Assembly: GCA_937925855.1 (NCBI GenBank)
Contig: CALAMO010000058.1
Span: 1 to 50,019 of the forward strand
Source: an uncultured Thiotrichaceae bacterium
GTDB lineage: Bacteria > Pseudomonadota > Gammaproteobacteria > Thiotrichales > Thiotrichaceae
DNA: 50,019 nt
Direction: 5' to 3'
The notes under the pieces were generated by a model. The model was not told where the DNA came from, did not search any database, and saw only the letters and a program-made list of their open reading frames with translations. This document shows, in pieces, positions 31,173 through 38,546 of this stretch. The position numbers and the translations under genes were made by a program. Within the stretch, counting starts at the first letter, position 1. Each line of letters begins with the position of its first letter.

Positions 31173-32264
31173 ATGGCTATCCCAACAACGATGCATGCTG
31201 TACAGCTCACCGGCCACGGCGGCTTTGAGAAACTGGAGTACCGTACGGATATTCCGGTGCCGACGCCCGGCCCAGAGGAGGTGCTGATTAAGGTCAGTGC
31301 CTGTGGTATCAACAACACCGACATTAACACCCGCGTCGGCTGGTACTCAAAGGCCGTGACCACGGCCACTAACGCGGGCGGCGCCGCTGGTTTTGCCGAC
31401 GCCAATGCTGACGACGGCGGCTGGTCGGGCGCCCTGGAATTTCCACGTATCCAGGGCGCGGACTGCTGCGGTACCATCGTCGCCGTCGGCAGCGCAGCCA
31501 ACGCCGAGCGCATCGGGCAGCGCGTGCTGGTGCGAGCGCTGCAAGACAAATATGATCCCGAACGTCCGTTTGAGTGCATAACCTTCGGCTCAGAATGCGA
31601 CGGCGGCTTTGCGCAGTATGCGCTGGCGAAACAGAGCGAGGCGTACAGGGTTCATTCCGACTGGAGCGATGCTGAGCTGGCCTCCATCCCCTGCGCCTAT
31701 TCAACGGCGGAAAATATGCTGCACCGCATTCATCTCGGCGCGGAGCGCGTGCTGATTACCGGTGCCTCCGGCGGCGTCGGTTCCGCCGCGATCCAGCTAG
31801 CGAAACGCCGAGGTGCGGAAGTGATCGCCCTCGCGGCTGCCGCCAAACACGAGGCGGTGCGCGCCCTCGGCGCGGATCAGGTCCTGGAGCGCGATGCTGA
31901 TCTGATCGCGGCTCTCGGCGCGGATAGCCTGGATGTGGTGCTGGATCTAGTCGCCGGAGCGGGCTGGCCCGTGCTGCCTGACCTGCTGAAGCGCGGTGGG
32001 CGCTATGCCACGGCGGGCGCGATTGCCGGGCCGATCGTTGATTTTGACGTGCGCACCCTGTACCTAAAAGACCTGACCTTTTACGGTTCGACCTACCAAG
32101 ATGAGGCCGTATTCGGCAATCTAATCGACTATATCGAACGCCAAGAGATTCGCCCAGTGGTCGCACAGACCTACCCGCTGGCCGAAATTGTACAGGCGCA
32201 GACTGATTTTCTAGCGAAACAGTTCACCGGCAAGCTGGTGCTCATCCCGCCGCAGGACGACTAA
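31173..32264 (+). CDS. MDR family (zinc-type alcohol dehydrogenase/quinone oxidoreductase-like) oxidoreductase
   Basis: 363 residues. GroES-like N-terminal half (P-T-P-G-P-E-E-V-L-I-K-V-S-A-C-G-I-N-N-T-D) and Rossmann half with T-G-A-S-G-G-V-G-S-A-A-I-Q-L-A. P-R-I-Q-G-A-D-C-C-G-T-I-V-A-V-G is typical of the family. An insert of about 20 residues (T-A-T-N-A-G-G-A-A-G-F...) follows the first conserved block. The classical catalytic zinc set is not obvious, so a quinone/enoyl reductase role is as likely as an alcohol dehydrogenase. An internal ATG at 31191 is an alternative start. Confidence 0.88.
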   Translation: MAIPTTMHAVQLTGHGGFEKLEYRTDIPVPTPGPEEVLIKVSACGINNTDINTRVGWYSKAVTTATNAGGAAGFADANADDGGWSGALEFPRIQGADCCGTIVAVGSAANAERIGQRVLVRALQDKYDPERPFECITFGSECDGGFAQYALAKQSEAYRVHSDWSDAELASIPCAYSTAENMLHRIHLGAERVLITGASGGVGSAAIQLAKRRGAEVIALAAAAKHEAVRALGADQVLERDADLIAALGADSLDVVLDLVAGAGWPVLPDLLKRGGRYATAGAIAGPIVDFDVRTLYLKDLTFYGSTYQDEAVFGNLIDYIERQEIRPVVAQTYPLAEIVQAQTDFLAKQFTGKLVLIPPQDD

Positions 32265-32391
32265 GCGCACCGCTTATGGGCAGAGGCAGTAGCTTGTGTA
32301 CTCATGATGCTGTAGCAATATGTGCCGAATGTTGCAGAACCTCGCTATAATGGTACGACCTAAAAATGCCCCGTAGATACAAAGGCCCATT

Positions 32392-32844
32392 ATGCATCCC
32401 GAAGCGCTCTTCGCTCTCTTTACCAGCATCGCCATGCTTGGCTGGCTTATTCTGCTGTTTTTACCGCGCCGCTGGCCGTGGCTTAACCGGTTTCCAGCGC
32501 TGTGGATTCCGCTGTTTCTTGCGCTCGGCTATAGCCTACTGGTCGGACTGCACTTCTTTCAGGCCGCCGGAGGTTTCGATACGCTGGCGCACGTCCAGGA
32601 GCTATTCACCCACCCCATGGTCGCCCTCGCTGGCTGGATGCATTATTTAGCCTTTGACCTGCTGATTGGCAGTTTAATCGCCCGCAAAGCCGACCAGCTG
32701 CGTATTGCGCGCCTGCTGCAAATCCCTATTCTGCTGGCAACATTTATCTTTGGGCCACTCGGCTATCTCTTATTCACCCTCCTGCGCAGCGGCATGCATT
32801 TCGGGCACAAAGCGCTCAAGCATAAGCTAAAGGCCCAAGCATGA
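32392..32844 (+). CDS. ABA4-like (DUF4281) membrane protein
   Basis: 150 residues with four hydrophobic helices: L-F-T-S-I-A-M-L-G-W-L-I-L-L-F-L, A-L-W-I-P-L-F-L-A-L-G-Y-S-L-L-V, H-P-M-V-A-L-A-G-W-M-H-Y-L-A-F-D-L, and I-L-L-A-T-F-I-F-G-P-L-G. G-W-x-H-Y-L-x-F-D-L is characteristic of ABA4/DUF4281 proteins, first known in plants for neoxanthin formation. The bacterial role is unknown. TATAAT at 32346-32351 is a possible -10, without a good -35. AAAGG precedes the ATG. Overlaps the next gene (ATGA). Confidence 0.82.
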   Translation: MHPEALFALFTSIAMLGWLILLFLPRRWPWLNRFPALWIPLFLALGYSLLVGLHFFQAAGGFDTLAHVQELFTHPMVALAGWMHYLAFDLLIGSLIARKADQLRIARLLQIPILLATFIFGPLGYLLFTLLRSGMHFGHKALKHKLKAQA

Positions 32845-33677
32845 GCCGTCCTGCTACGCACCCTGTTCATCTGGCAATCTATCTCGACGCCAGACACGGA
32901 CGCTTCAACCTCTGGTGGCAGGCGTCTTTCCTGCTGTGCGGTCTGCTGGCGGTCACGCTGCTGTTGTGGTGGATTGATCCACGCCAGCTGGATGGCGCAT
33001 CGGTCTGGGCCAAGCCGCTGAAATTCGAACTCTCACTCATCATCTATTCCATCACGCTGGCCGTGCTGGCTGCCCTACTCACCCCCAAGGCACGTAATGC
33101 GCAGCCCTGGATTTGGGCCAGCCGCTTTGCGGTCGGTGCTGGGCTGCTGGAAGTCGGCTATATCTTCATCCAGGCCGCGCGCGGCCGCCGCTCACACTTT
33201 AATGACAGCACCGCCTTTGAGGCCGCCATGTACGGCCTGATGGGCGTAGGTGCACTTGTCCTGGTCGCCGTCAGCTGTTATCTCGGTTATGTATTATACC
33301 GCCAGCAGCGCAGCATTGCGCCGACGCTGCTGCATACGGCGGCTATCTGGGGCCTGTTTTTAGGCTCCGGCTTAACGCTGCTGACGGCGGGCGTGATGGC
33401 GGGGCAGCCCGGTCATTTTGTCAGTCCGGCGGCGGCGGATTTTTGGCGCGTACCCCTGTTGGGCTGGTCACTCAGTGGTGGTGATTTACGTATACCGCAC
33501 TTTTTCGCCACCCACCTCATGCAGCTGTTACCGCTGTATGGCTGGTGGTTACAGCGACGGGAAAGCACGTTATTGCGGGCGCAGTTTAAGCTCTGGGCCT
33601 TCACCTTGGTCTACTGTGTGGCCGTCGTGGCTTGGTTCGCCACTAGCTTTATCGCAGCGGGTGCCGCGTCATCATGA
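32841..33677 (+). CDS. Seven-helix membrane protein of unknown function
   Basis: 278 residues with about seven transmembrane segments (near 24-45, 63-80, 90-112, 127-153, 160-185, 215-235, 245-272). Conserved-looking features: D-A-R-H-G-R-F-N at the start, V-W-A-K-P-L-K-F-E-L-S after helix 1, F-I-Q-A-A-R-G-R-R-S-H-F-N and R-I-P-H-F-F-A-T-H-L-M-Q-L-L-P near the end. I do not recognise a named family. It overlaps the ABA4-like gene by 4 nt, so the two membrane proteins are co-translated. Confidence 0.8.
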   Translation: MSRPATHPVHLAIYLDARHGRFNLWWQASFLLCGLLAVTLLLWWIDPRQLDGASVWAKPLKFELSLIIYSITLAVLAALLTPKARNAQPWIWASRFAVGAGLLEVGYIFIQAARGRRSHFNDSTAFEAAMYGLMGVGALVLVAVSCYLGYVLYRQQRSIAPTLLHTAAIWGLFLGSGLTLLTAGVMAGQPGHFVSPAAADFWRVPLLGWSLSGGDLRIPHFFATHLMQLLPLYGWWLQRRESTLLRAQFKLWAFTLVYCVAVVAWFATSFIAAGAASS

Positions 33678-33755
33678 ATAGCGCCCCCTATCAGCAGCCC
33701 TAACCGCAGTCCTATAAACAGCACTATAAGCAGCGCTCCCAATGAAGCTTTTTTT

Positions 33756-34823
33756 ATGACTCAGCCCGACTTTGCCCACCGCGTACTGGCGTGGTATGAC
33801 CGTCATGGCCGAACCCAGCTGCCGTGGCAGCAAGACCCAACGCCTTACCGCGTGTGGGTTTCAGAAATTATGCTGCAACAGACCCAGGTCGCCACCGTCA
33901 TCCCTTATTACACCCGCTTTATGCAGCGTTTCCCAGACATCAACGCGCTGGCGAATGCGCCGCAGGATGCGGTGCTGCAACATTGGCAGGGTCTGGGCTA
34001 TTATTCCCGCGCCCGCAACCTGCACAGGGCCGCACAGACCATCCGCGACCAGCATCACGGGGTGTTCCCGCAGACCCTAGCCGCCGTCGAAGCCCTAAGC
34101 GGCATTGGGCGCTCCACCGCCGGTGCCATCTTATCGCTGGCCTGTGGGCAGGCACACGCCATTCTGGACGGCAACGTCAAGCGCGTCCTGGCGCGCTATC
34201 ATGCCGTTGCGGGCTATCCCGGTCAGAGCGCGGTACAACGGCAGCTGTGGCAGTATGCCGAACAGCATGTGCCGCCCAGCCGAAACGCCGCCTACACCCA
34301 GGCGATGATGGATATGGGGGCCACACTATGCACGCGCCGCAAACCGGCCTGCCTACTCTGCCCGCTACAGGCGGACTGCACCGCCGCCAAACAAGGCAAT
34401 CCGCAGGATTACCCCGCCCCCAAACCGAAGAAGGTCTTACCGGAAAAACAGCGCTTTGCACTGGTATTGCGTAATCCACACGGTGAGATTGGGTTGGAAA
34501 AACGCCCGCCTTCTGGGATTTGGGGCGGTCTGTGGAGCTTTCCTGAATACGCCGATGAACAGGCCGCGCTGCATGCGCTGCACACGGACTTCGCTGACTC
34601 ACCGGCCAAGCAGCCGCCAATGCTTAAACACCTCGCCCCGCTGAGCCATACTTTTTCGCATTATCGCCTGCATTTACAGCCCATTTTGGTCGATTTGCAC
34701 ATGAGTGACACGCGGATAATGGCAGCAGACCGCTGGCTTTGGTATAACACCACCCAAGCATTCAGCGGCGGACTATCCAGTGCGGCGCAGCGTTTGTTAA
34801 AGAACCTGAAGGAGATAACATGA
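33756..34823 (+). CDS. mutY: A/G-specific adenine glycosylase MutY
   Basis: 355 residues. HhH-GPD fold with catalytic E37 (W-V-S-E-I-M-L-Q-Q-T-Q-V), L-S-G-I-G-R-S-T-A-G-A-I (115-125), D138 (A-I-L-D-G-N-V-K-R-V-L) and [4Fe-4S] ligands C192, C199, C202 and C208. The C-terminal NUDIX-like domain that recognises 8-oxoguanine follows (about 230-355). It removes adenine mispaired with 8-oxoG. It overlaps yggX by 4 nt (ATGA), the common gammaproteobacterial mutY-yggX order. Confidence 0.96.
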   Translation: MTQPDFAHRVLAWYDRHGRTQLPWQQDPTPYRVWVSEIMLQQTQVATVIPYYTRFMQRFPDINALANAPQDAVLQHWQGLGYYSRARNLHRAAQTIRDQHHGVFPQTLAAVEALSGIGRSTAGAILSLACGQAHAILDGNVKRVLARYHAVAGYPGQSAVQRQLWQYAEQHVPPSRNAAYTQAMMDMGATLCTRRKPACLLCPLQADCTAAKQGNPQDYPAPKPKKVLPEKQRFALVLRNPHGEIGLEKRPPSGIWGGLWSFPEYADEQAALHALHTDFADSPAKQPPMLKHLAPLSHTFSHYRLHLQPILVDLHMSDTRIMAADRWLWYNTTQAFSGGLSSAAQRLLKNLKEIT

Positions 34824-35086
34824 CACGTATGGTGAACTGCGTTTTATTACAGCGCGAAGCGGAAGGGTTGGCGCGCCTGACCTATCCCGGCACTCTGGGC
34901 CAGAGAATTTTCGACCATGTGTCGCAAGAAGCCTGGCAAAAATGGGTGAGTCATCAGACTATTTTGATGAATGAGTACCGCCTTAGCCCAATCAATCCCA
35001 AGGATCGTAAGTTTCTAGAAGAAGAAATGGAAAAGTTCTTCTTTGGTGAAGGCGCCTCGGCAGTCGATAATTTTGTGCCACAGTGA
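34820..35086 (+). CDS. yggX: Iron-trafficking / oxidative damage protection protein YggX
   Basis: 88 residues, full length for the family. M-V-N-C-V-x-L, P-G-x-L-G-x-R-I, W-Q-K-W-V-S-H-Q-T-I-L-M-N-E-Y-R-L, and F-L-E-E-E-M-E-K-F-F-F are the YggX hallmarks; the single Cys near position 7 is conserved. YggX protects iron-sulfur clusters and is linked to iron handling. Here it is coupled to mutY, itself an iron-sulfur enzyme. Confidence 0.96.
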   Translation: MTRMVNCVLLQREAEGLARLTYPGTLGQRIFDHVSQEAWQKWVSHQTILMNEYRLSPINPKDRKFLEEEMEKFFFGEGASAVDNFVPQ

Positions 35087-35158
35087 TTAGCATACAAAAC
35101 GTCATCACGCCGCCATAGCAATCTGCGGCTGCCACAGAAACGCTTAACGGATAGCCAC

Positions 35159-35776
35159 CTAGCTCCCCGGTGGCTTCCACACAATCGCTTCTAAGCGCCA
35201 GTCGGTCATCTCATCCGGCGGCGGCACGCTCGCTTCGACGCTGCGTTTTGGCGCTACCTGCGCACTGGCGGCTTGCTCTCCCGCAAATAAATAAAGGATA
35301 TTATTATTTTGTGGAGCGTAACACATGACCTTACCGGCCCATTCCTCAATCCCCGGCCCGCATTCCCCGATGCGGCCATAGCGATAAACCTCGCTGAATT
35401 TCTGGCCTATTCGATGCCCCAGCTTATTACCGATACGATTATGGTAGATGATAATAGAGAATATATTCTCCCCCCGATGATCGGGGTTCACACTCAATAG
35501 ATGCTCAGCCCCCTGCCGCACGGTGATCATTGGATACTGCGAGCCGTTCAGAAAACGAATTTCTTCTGCCACATTGAAGTTCTGAAAGGCATCACCAATT
35601 TGGCGTAGGTTAAACGGAGTCGACGCATTCAACGGCCCAACCCCATCCGCCGACAGCATAAAGAGCGGTGCGGGCGGTGCGGCCTTAGCGGGCGCACTCC
35701 CACGCTCACTACAGGCCAGCAGCCAGACCGAAAGGCACAAACTGCTGGCTATAGTACACAGGCTTCGTACATTCAT
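35159..35776 (-). CDS. DUF1131 family lipoprotein
   Basis: 205 residues. Lipoprotein signal with W-L-L-A-C (Cys22), then an Ala/Pro-rich spacer. The mature domain L-S-A-D-G-V-G-P-L-N-A-S-T-P-F-N, S-V-N-P-D, Y-H-N-R-I-G-N-K-L-G-H-R-I-G, and G-E-C-G-P-G-I-E-E-W-A-G-K-V-M-C matches DUF1131, known in enterics as an RpoE-regulated lipoprotein. Role unknown. It is probably in the outer membrane, as no retention Asp follows Cys. Confidence 0.82.
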   Translation of the reverse strand: MNVRSLCTIASSLCLSVWLLACSERGSAPAKAAPPAPLFMLSADGVGPLNASTPFNLRQIGDAFQNFNVAEEIRFLNGSQYPMITVRQGAEHLLSVNPDHRGENIFSIIIYHNRIGNKLGHRIGQKFSEVYRYGRIGECGPGIEEWAGKVMCYAPQNNNILYLFAGEQAASAQVAPKRSVEASVPPPDEMTDWRLEAIVWKPPGS

Positions 35777-35779
35777 GCT

Positions 35780-35905
35780 CTACGCTCCCACCGAGGGAAT
35801 TGATTCATGTGGTTCATATGATTCATGCTTAATTTTTTCATAAAAGCCCAACGCTTGTACTGATCGTTCTGCACAGAGTTTACTGGCGTATTTGCGCTCA
35901 GCAAA
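35780..35905 (-). pseudogene. C-terminal fragment resembling a GNAT acetyltransferase
   Basis: 41 codons on the minus strand read F-A-E-R-K-Y-A-S-K-L-C-A-E-R-S-V-Q-A-L-G-F-Y-E-K-I, then lose similarity and stop. A-x-x-x-x-x-x-G-F-Y-E-K-[IL] is the end of the acetyl-CoA fold in GNAT enzymes. A stop codon lies just before and no start exists. It sits directly upstream of the DUF1131 lipoprotein gene and contains two TGATTCATG direct repeats (35801, 35819). Confidence 0.45.
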
Positions 35906-36277
35906 TCACCTTAATGCTGCAACCGTGAAATTCAGCAGCAGTCGAAATCGCAAAATGACCGCTTATCGGAAATTTTAACCAGTTGTGTCTTAAAAACATT
36001 CATACCAAACTGAACAAGCTATAAGTTAACTGAACACATGATTAACAAAGCCCGATAATCATGTGCATTTCAGTATTGCATACTGAAATGAAACGTAGAA
36101 AATGCCCGAGTCTTTTACCGGAATTGCAACAATAATTTGCCTGATACCAACAGCGGATGCTCCCAAACCACTGGCCCTAAGGTAAGAGATTTTCTACATT
36201 ATAAACCGCTGCGCCTTGCAGCGGTTTTGCTATTATACTCTGCCTACTTTACTTCAGTCGCAGCCTAATAGCACTTT
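35906..36277. other. Divergent intergenic region with hairpins, possible small RNA
   Basis: 372 bp before the 5'-nuclease gene. No conserved reading frame seen. It contains a perfect hairpin CATTTCAGTAT-TGC-ATACTGAAATG (36066-36090) and, further right, an intrinsic terminator at 36203-36228 that belongs to neither flanking gene. A transcript of roughly 100-170 nt ending there would be a small RNA or a leader attenuator. No strong promoter could be chosen by eye. Confidence 0.4.
36203..36228 (+). terminator. Orphan intrinsic terminator
   Basis: AAACCGCTGC and GCAGCGGTTT form a 10-bp stem around a 5-nt loop, followed by one further T and then GC. It lies 50 nt upstream of the 5'-nuclease ATG, in a region where the flanking genes point away from each other. 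Confidence 0.7.
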
Positions 36278-37180
36278 ATGTCTAAGCATCTTATTACCCC
36301 GGATCAACAGCAATGCGTCTGGCTGGTCGATGCCAGTATCTATGTCTTCCGTGCTTGGTTCGTGCGGGGCGATACCCCTTATGACCTTAATCATAAGCCC
36401 ATTAATGCCGTGCGCGGTTTTTTACGTTTTGTCTACCAGCTGCTCAGCGAACAACAGCCGCAGCGGCTGGCTTTCGCCTTCGATACCCACCTGCAAACGT
36501 CAGCGCGCAAGACCCTCTATTCCGCCTACAAAGCCAATCGTAGCGCCGCACCGGAAGAACTGAAATATCAATTCCAGCTTTGCCGGGCGTTTATCAGCGC
36601 GCTCGGCCTAACAGAAAGCGCTAGCCAGCACCACGAGGCCGATGATTTAATCGGCAGCTGGGCCAAACAACAGCGCAGTGCAGAACGCCAAATTATCATT
36701 CTAAGCGGCGATAAAGACTTGGCGCAGCTAGTGCAGCAGACTGACCTTTGGTGGGATTTTGGTCGCCGCAAACCGTTAACGGATGGCGGTATTAAAACCC
36801 ATTTTGGCGTCTGGCCACAGCAAATCGCTGACCAGCTCGCCCTGGCCGGAGACAAGGCTGATAATATTCCCGGTGTTCCCGGTATCGGCATGGCAACGGC
36901 AGCTAAACTACTCAAGCGCTTTGGCGATATTGATCAGCTGCTGGCGAATATCCCCCTAATCGGCAGCATGCAGGTACGCGGGGCAAAGCGTTTGCAACAG
37001 CTGATCACCGAGCATCAGGACACCATTCGGCTGGCGCGCCAGCTCACCCAAATTAACTGCCAGATCAACGACCTGCCTGACGATCTACGCCGCCAGCCGA
37101 AACAGACCGAAAAGTTAGCCCAGCTGTGCGAGCAGCTACAACTGTCCGAGGCACAGTATAAGCAGTGGCTGGCGCTATGA
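36278..37180 (+). CDS. Stand-alone 5'-3' exonuclease / flap endonuclease (PolI N-domain-like, Xni-like)
   Basis: 300 residues. PIN-like 5'-nuclease with acidic centres W-L-V-D-A-S (about 16), A-F-D-T-H, H-E-A-D-D-L-I-G and S-G-D-K-D-L-A-Q-L. A helix-3-turn-helix follows: G-D-K-A-D-N-I-P-G-V-P-G-I-G. It should cleave 5' flaps and RNA primers. The PolI polymerase part is absent here; the protein is complete as a single domain, about the length of the PolI 5'-nuclease domain. E. coli Xni lacks some metal ligands that appear present here, so it may be fully active. Confidence 0.88.
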   Translation: MSKHLITPDQQQCVWLVDASIYVFRAWFVRGDTPYDLNHKPINAVRGFLRFVYQLLSEQQPQRLAFAFDTHLQTSARKTLYSAYKANRSAAPEELKYQFQLCRAFISALGLTESASQHHEADDLIGSWAKQQRSAERQIIILSGDKDLAQLVQQTDLWWDFGRRKPLTDGGIKTHFGVWPQQIADQLALAGDKADNIPGVPGIGMATAAKLLKRFGDIDQLLANIPLIGSMQVRGAKRLQQLITEHQDTIRLARQLTQINCQINDLPDDLRRQPKQTEKLAQLCEQLQLSEAQYKQWLAL

Positions 37181-37223
37181 CGTTTACCTTTTCCTATCGT
37201 GGGCAATCGATTAGTCTGTAGGG

Positions 37224-38450
37224 ATGAATAAACACCGTATAAATAGCGCTTCCATGCCCCGCTGGCTGTCCACGCTGGGCTTTAGCTGCCTTCGCCTGTC
37301 TGGCCTGCTCAGTATCAGCGCCGCTGTGCTGCTCACGGCCTGTAGCAGTAACGAGCCAACCTTCAGCGCACGGCCTGGCTTTGAGCAGTATTTCAGCGCC
37401 AATCCACCGTCCAACCAGCCGGCCACCGCCCAGGAACAGCAGCTATTACAGCGCTACCGCCCCCGTATTTATCTGGCGCAGGGACAGACGCGCTTTCTGG
37501 ATTTTTACCGCGATTATATTGCCAGTGGCGAGTTGTACAGCGCAGGTGAACTGATCAGCAAGCAGGTCGACGCCGCTCTGCTCAATCAATACCGCGACGA
37601 CCCCAGCGCTGAATTTCGGCACAGCCCACACCAGCGTCCAACAACACCGGTCGTCTATGCCAAGGTCAACTACGATGCACTGGAGTATCAGGGCAGACGT
37701 TGGCCGCTGACCTTTCTCAGCTATAATCTAGCATTCGCTCACAGCGGCCTGCTACAAGGCTTACCGGGCTGGCAGCAATGGCTAGTCGAAAGCACCGGCC
37801 TGCATACCGACTGGCATCAGCTCGATCATTACGTCAGCGTCACGGTTGCCCTGCATCAGGGCAAGCCAATCGCAGTGATGCTGCAACAACATAATTATCA
37901 AACCACCTATGTGTTAGGCGCTGCGGACGCACAAGGCCTACAAGGGCCAGCTGTGGACACGCACAGCCTGCAATGGCCAGCCGATCAACGCATCGCGGTA
38001 GACGTTGCCAAACAGTCGAATGAGCTCTACCTGCACAGCCCTAAACTGACCCGCCATCCCGGCGTTTCCTTCGCCAGTGCAGACAGCATAGCGTTCCTCA
38101 AAACCGGCAAGAATAAGCCGATGATGGCGGGGTTTGATATGACCCAGGGCGAGCAGGAACAGGATTATTCCCTCCAGTTTCTCGCCGCGACCGATGCGTT
38201 TTATCAGTTCAAGGGACGGCTTGGTGCTGGGCGCAGCCTGCCAGGACGTGATGGGCCGCCAGGGGCAGATTACGTCACGCTGCCCGGATTAATGCCGTGG
38301 GCAAACCGGCTGGTGGTCGGATTCCGGGCCGGGAGCATAGCGCAGGAACAGGCAAAAATCACCGCCTTACTGGATGAGGAAAATTTTGTGATTCGAGCTG
38401 AGGGACTGGCTGCGTATCAAAAGGATTTTATCGCGGCAGTGTTTGATTGA
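37224..38450 (+). CDS. Lipoprotein of unknown function
   Basis: 408 residues with a lipoprotein signal ending A-V-L-L-T-A-C (Cys40; Cys30 if the second Met is the start). The mature part is soluble with Y-R-P-R-I-Y-L-A-Q-G-Q-T-R-F-L-D-F-Y-R-D-Y-I near 80, W-P-L-T-F-L-S-Y-N-L-A-F and H-T-D-W-H-Q-L-D-H-Y-V-S-V-T-V-A-L in the middle. I do not recognise the family. It follows the 5'-nuclease after 43 nt on the same strand. No catalytic motif can be named. Confidence 0.8.
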   Translation: MNKHRINSASMPRWLSTLGFSCLRLSGLLSISAAVLLTACSSNEPTFSARPGFEQYFSANPPSNQPATAQEQQLLQRYRPRIYLAQGQTRFLDFYRDYIASGELYSAGELISKQVDAALLNQYRDDPSAEFRHSPHQRPTTPVVYAKVNYDALEYQGRRWPLTFLSYNLAFAHSGLLQGLPGWQQWLVESTGLHTDWHQLDHYVSVTVALHQGKPIAVMLQQHNYQTTYVLGAADAQGLQGPAVDTHSLQWPADQRIAVDVAKQSNELYLHSPKLTRHPGVSFASADSIAFLKTGKNKPMMAGFDMTQGEQEQDYSLQFLAATDAFYQFKGRLGAGRSLPGRDGPPGADYVTLPGLMPWANRLVVGFRAGSIAQEQAKITALLDEENFVIRAEGLAAYQKDFIAAVFD

Positions 38451-38472
38451 GAGGAGTACTAGGTTAGCAACC

Positions 38473-38491
38473 GTTATGGCCTGCTTGTTCC
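38473..38491. repeat. Partial copy of the 12133-12218 repeat end
   Basis: GTTATGGCCTGCTTGTTCC matches 12203-12221 at 17 of 19 positions. It lies in the 96-bp gap between two convergent genes. No partner inverted arm is seen here, so it may be a decayed copy, or chance. Confidence 0.35.
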
Positions 38492-38546
38492 TTGTGCTAG
38501 TCTTCAGGGTTTGGGATACAATTATCATGTGTATCAACGTGGTGCA

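Noticed and set aside
33824-34474. 216-codon plus-strand frame overlapping mutY
   Set aside because: It is a shadow of mutY in another frame, rich in Arg/Pro/Ala/His as expected from GC-rich out-of-frame translation.
36170-36228. Spot 42 (spf) small RNA
   Set aside because: Only about ten bases resemble Spot 42 and the terminator hairpin differs; nearness to a PolI-like gene is suggestive but insufficient.
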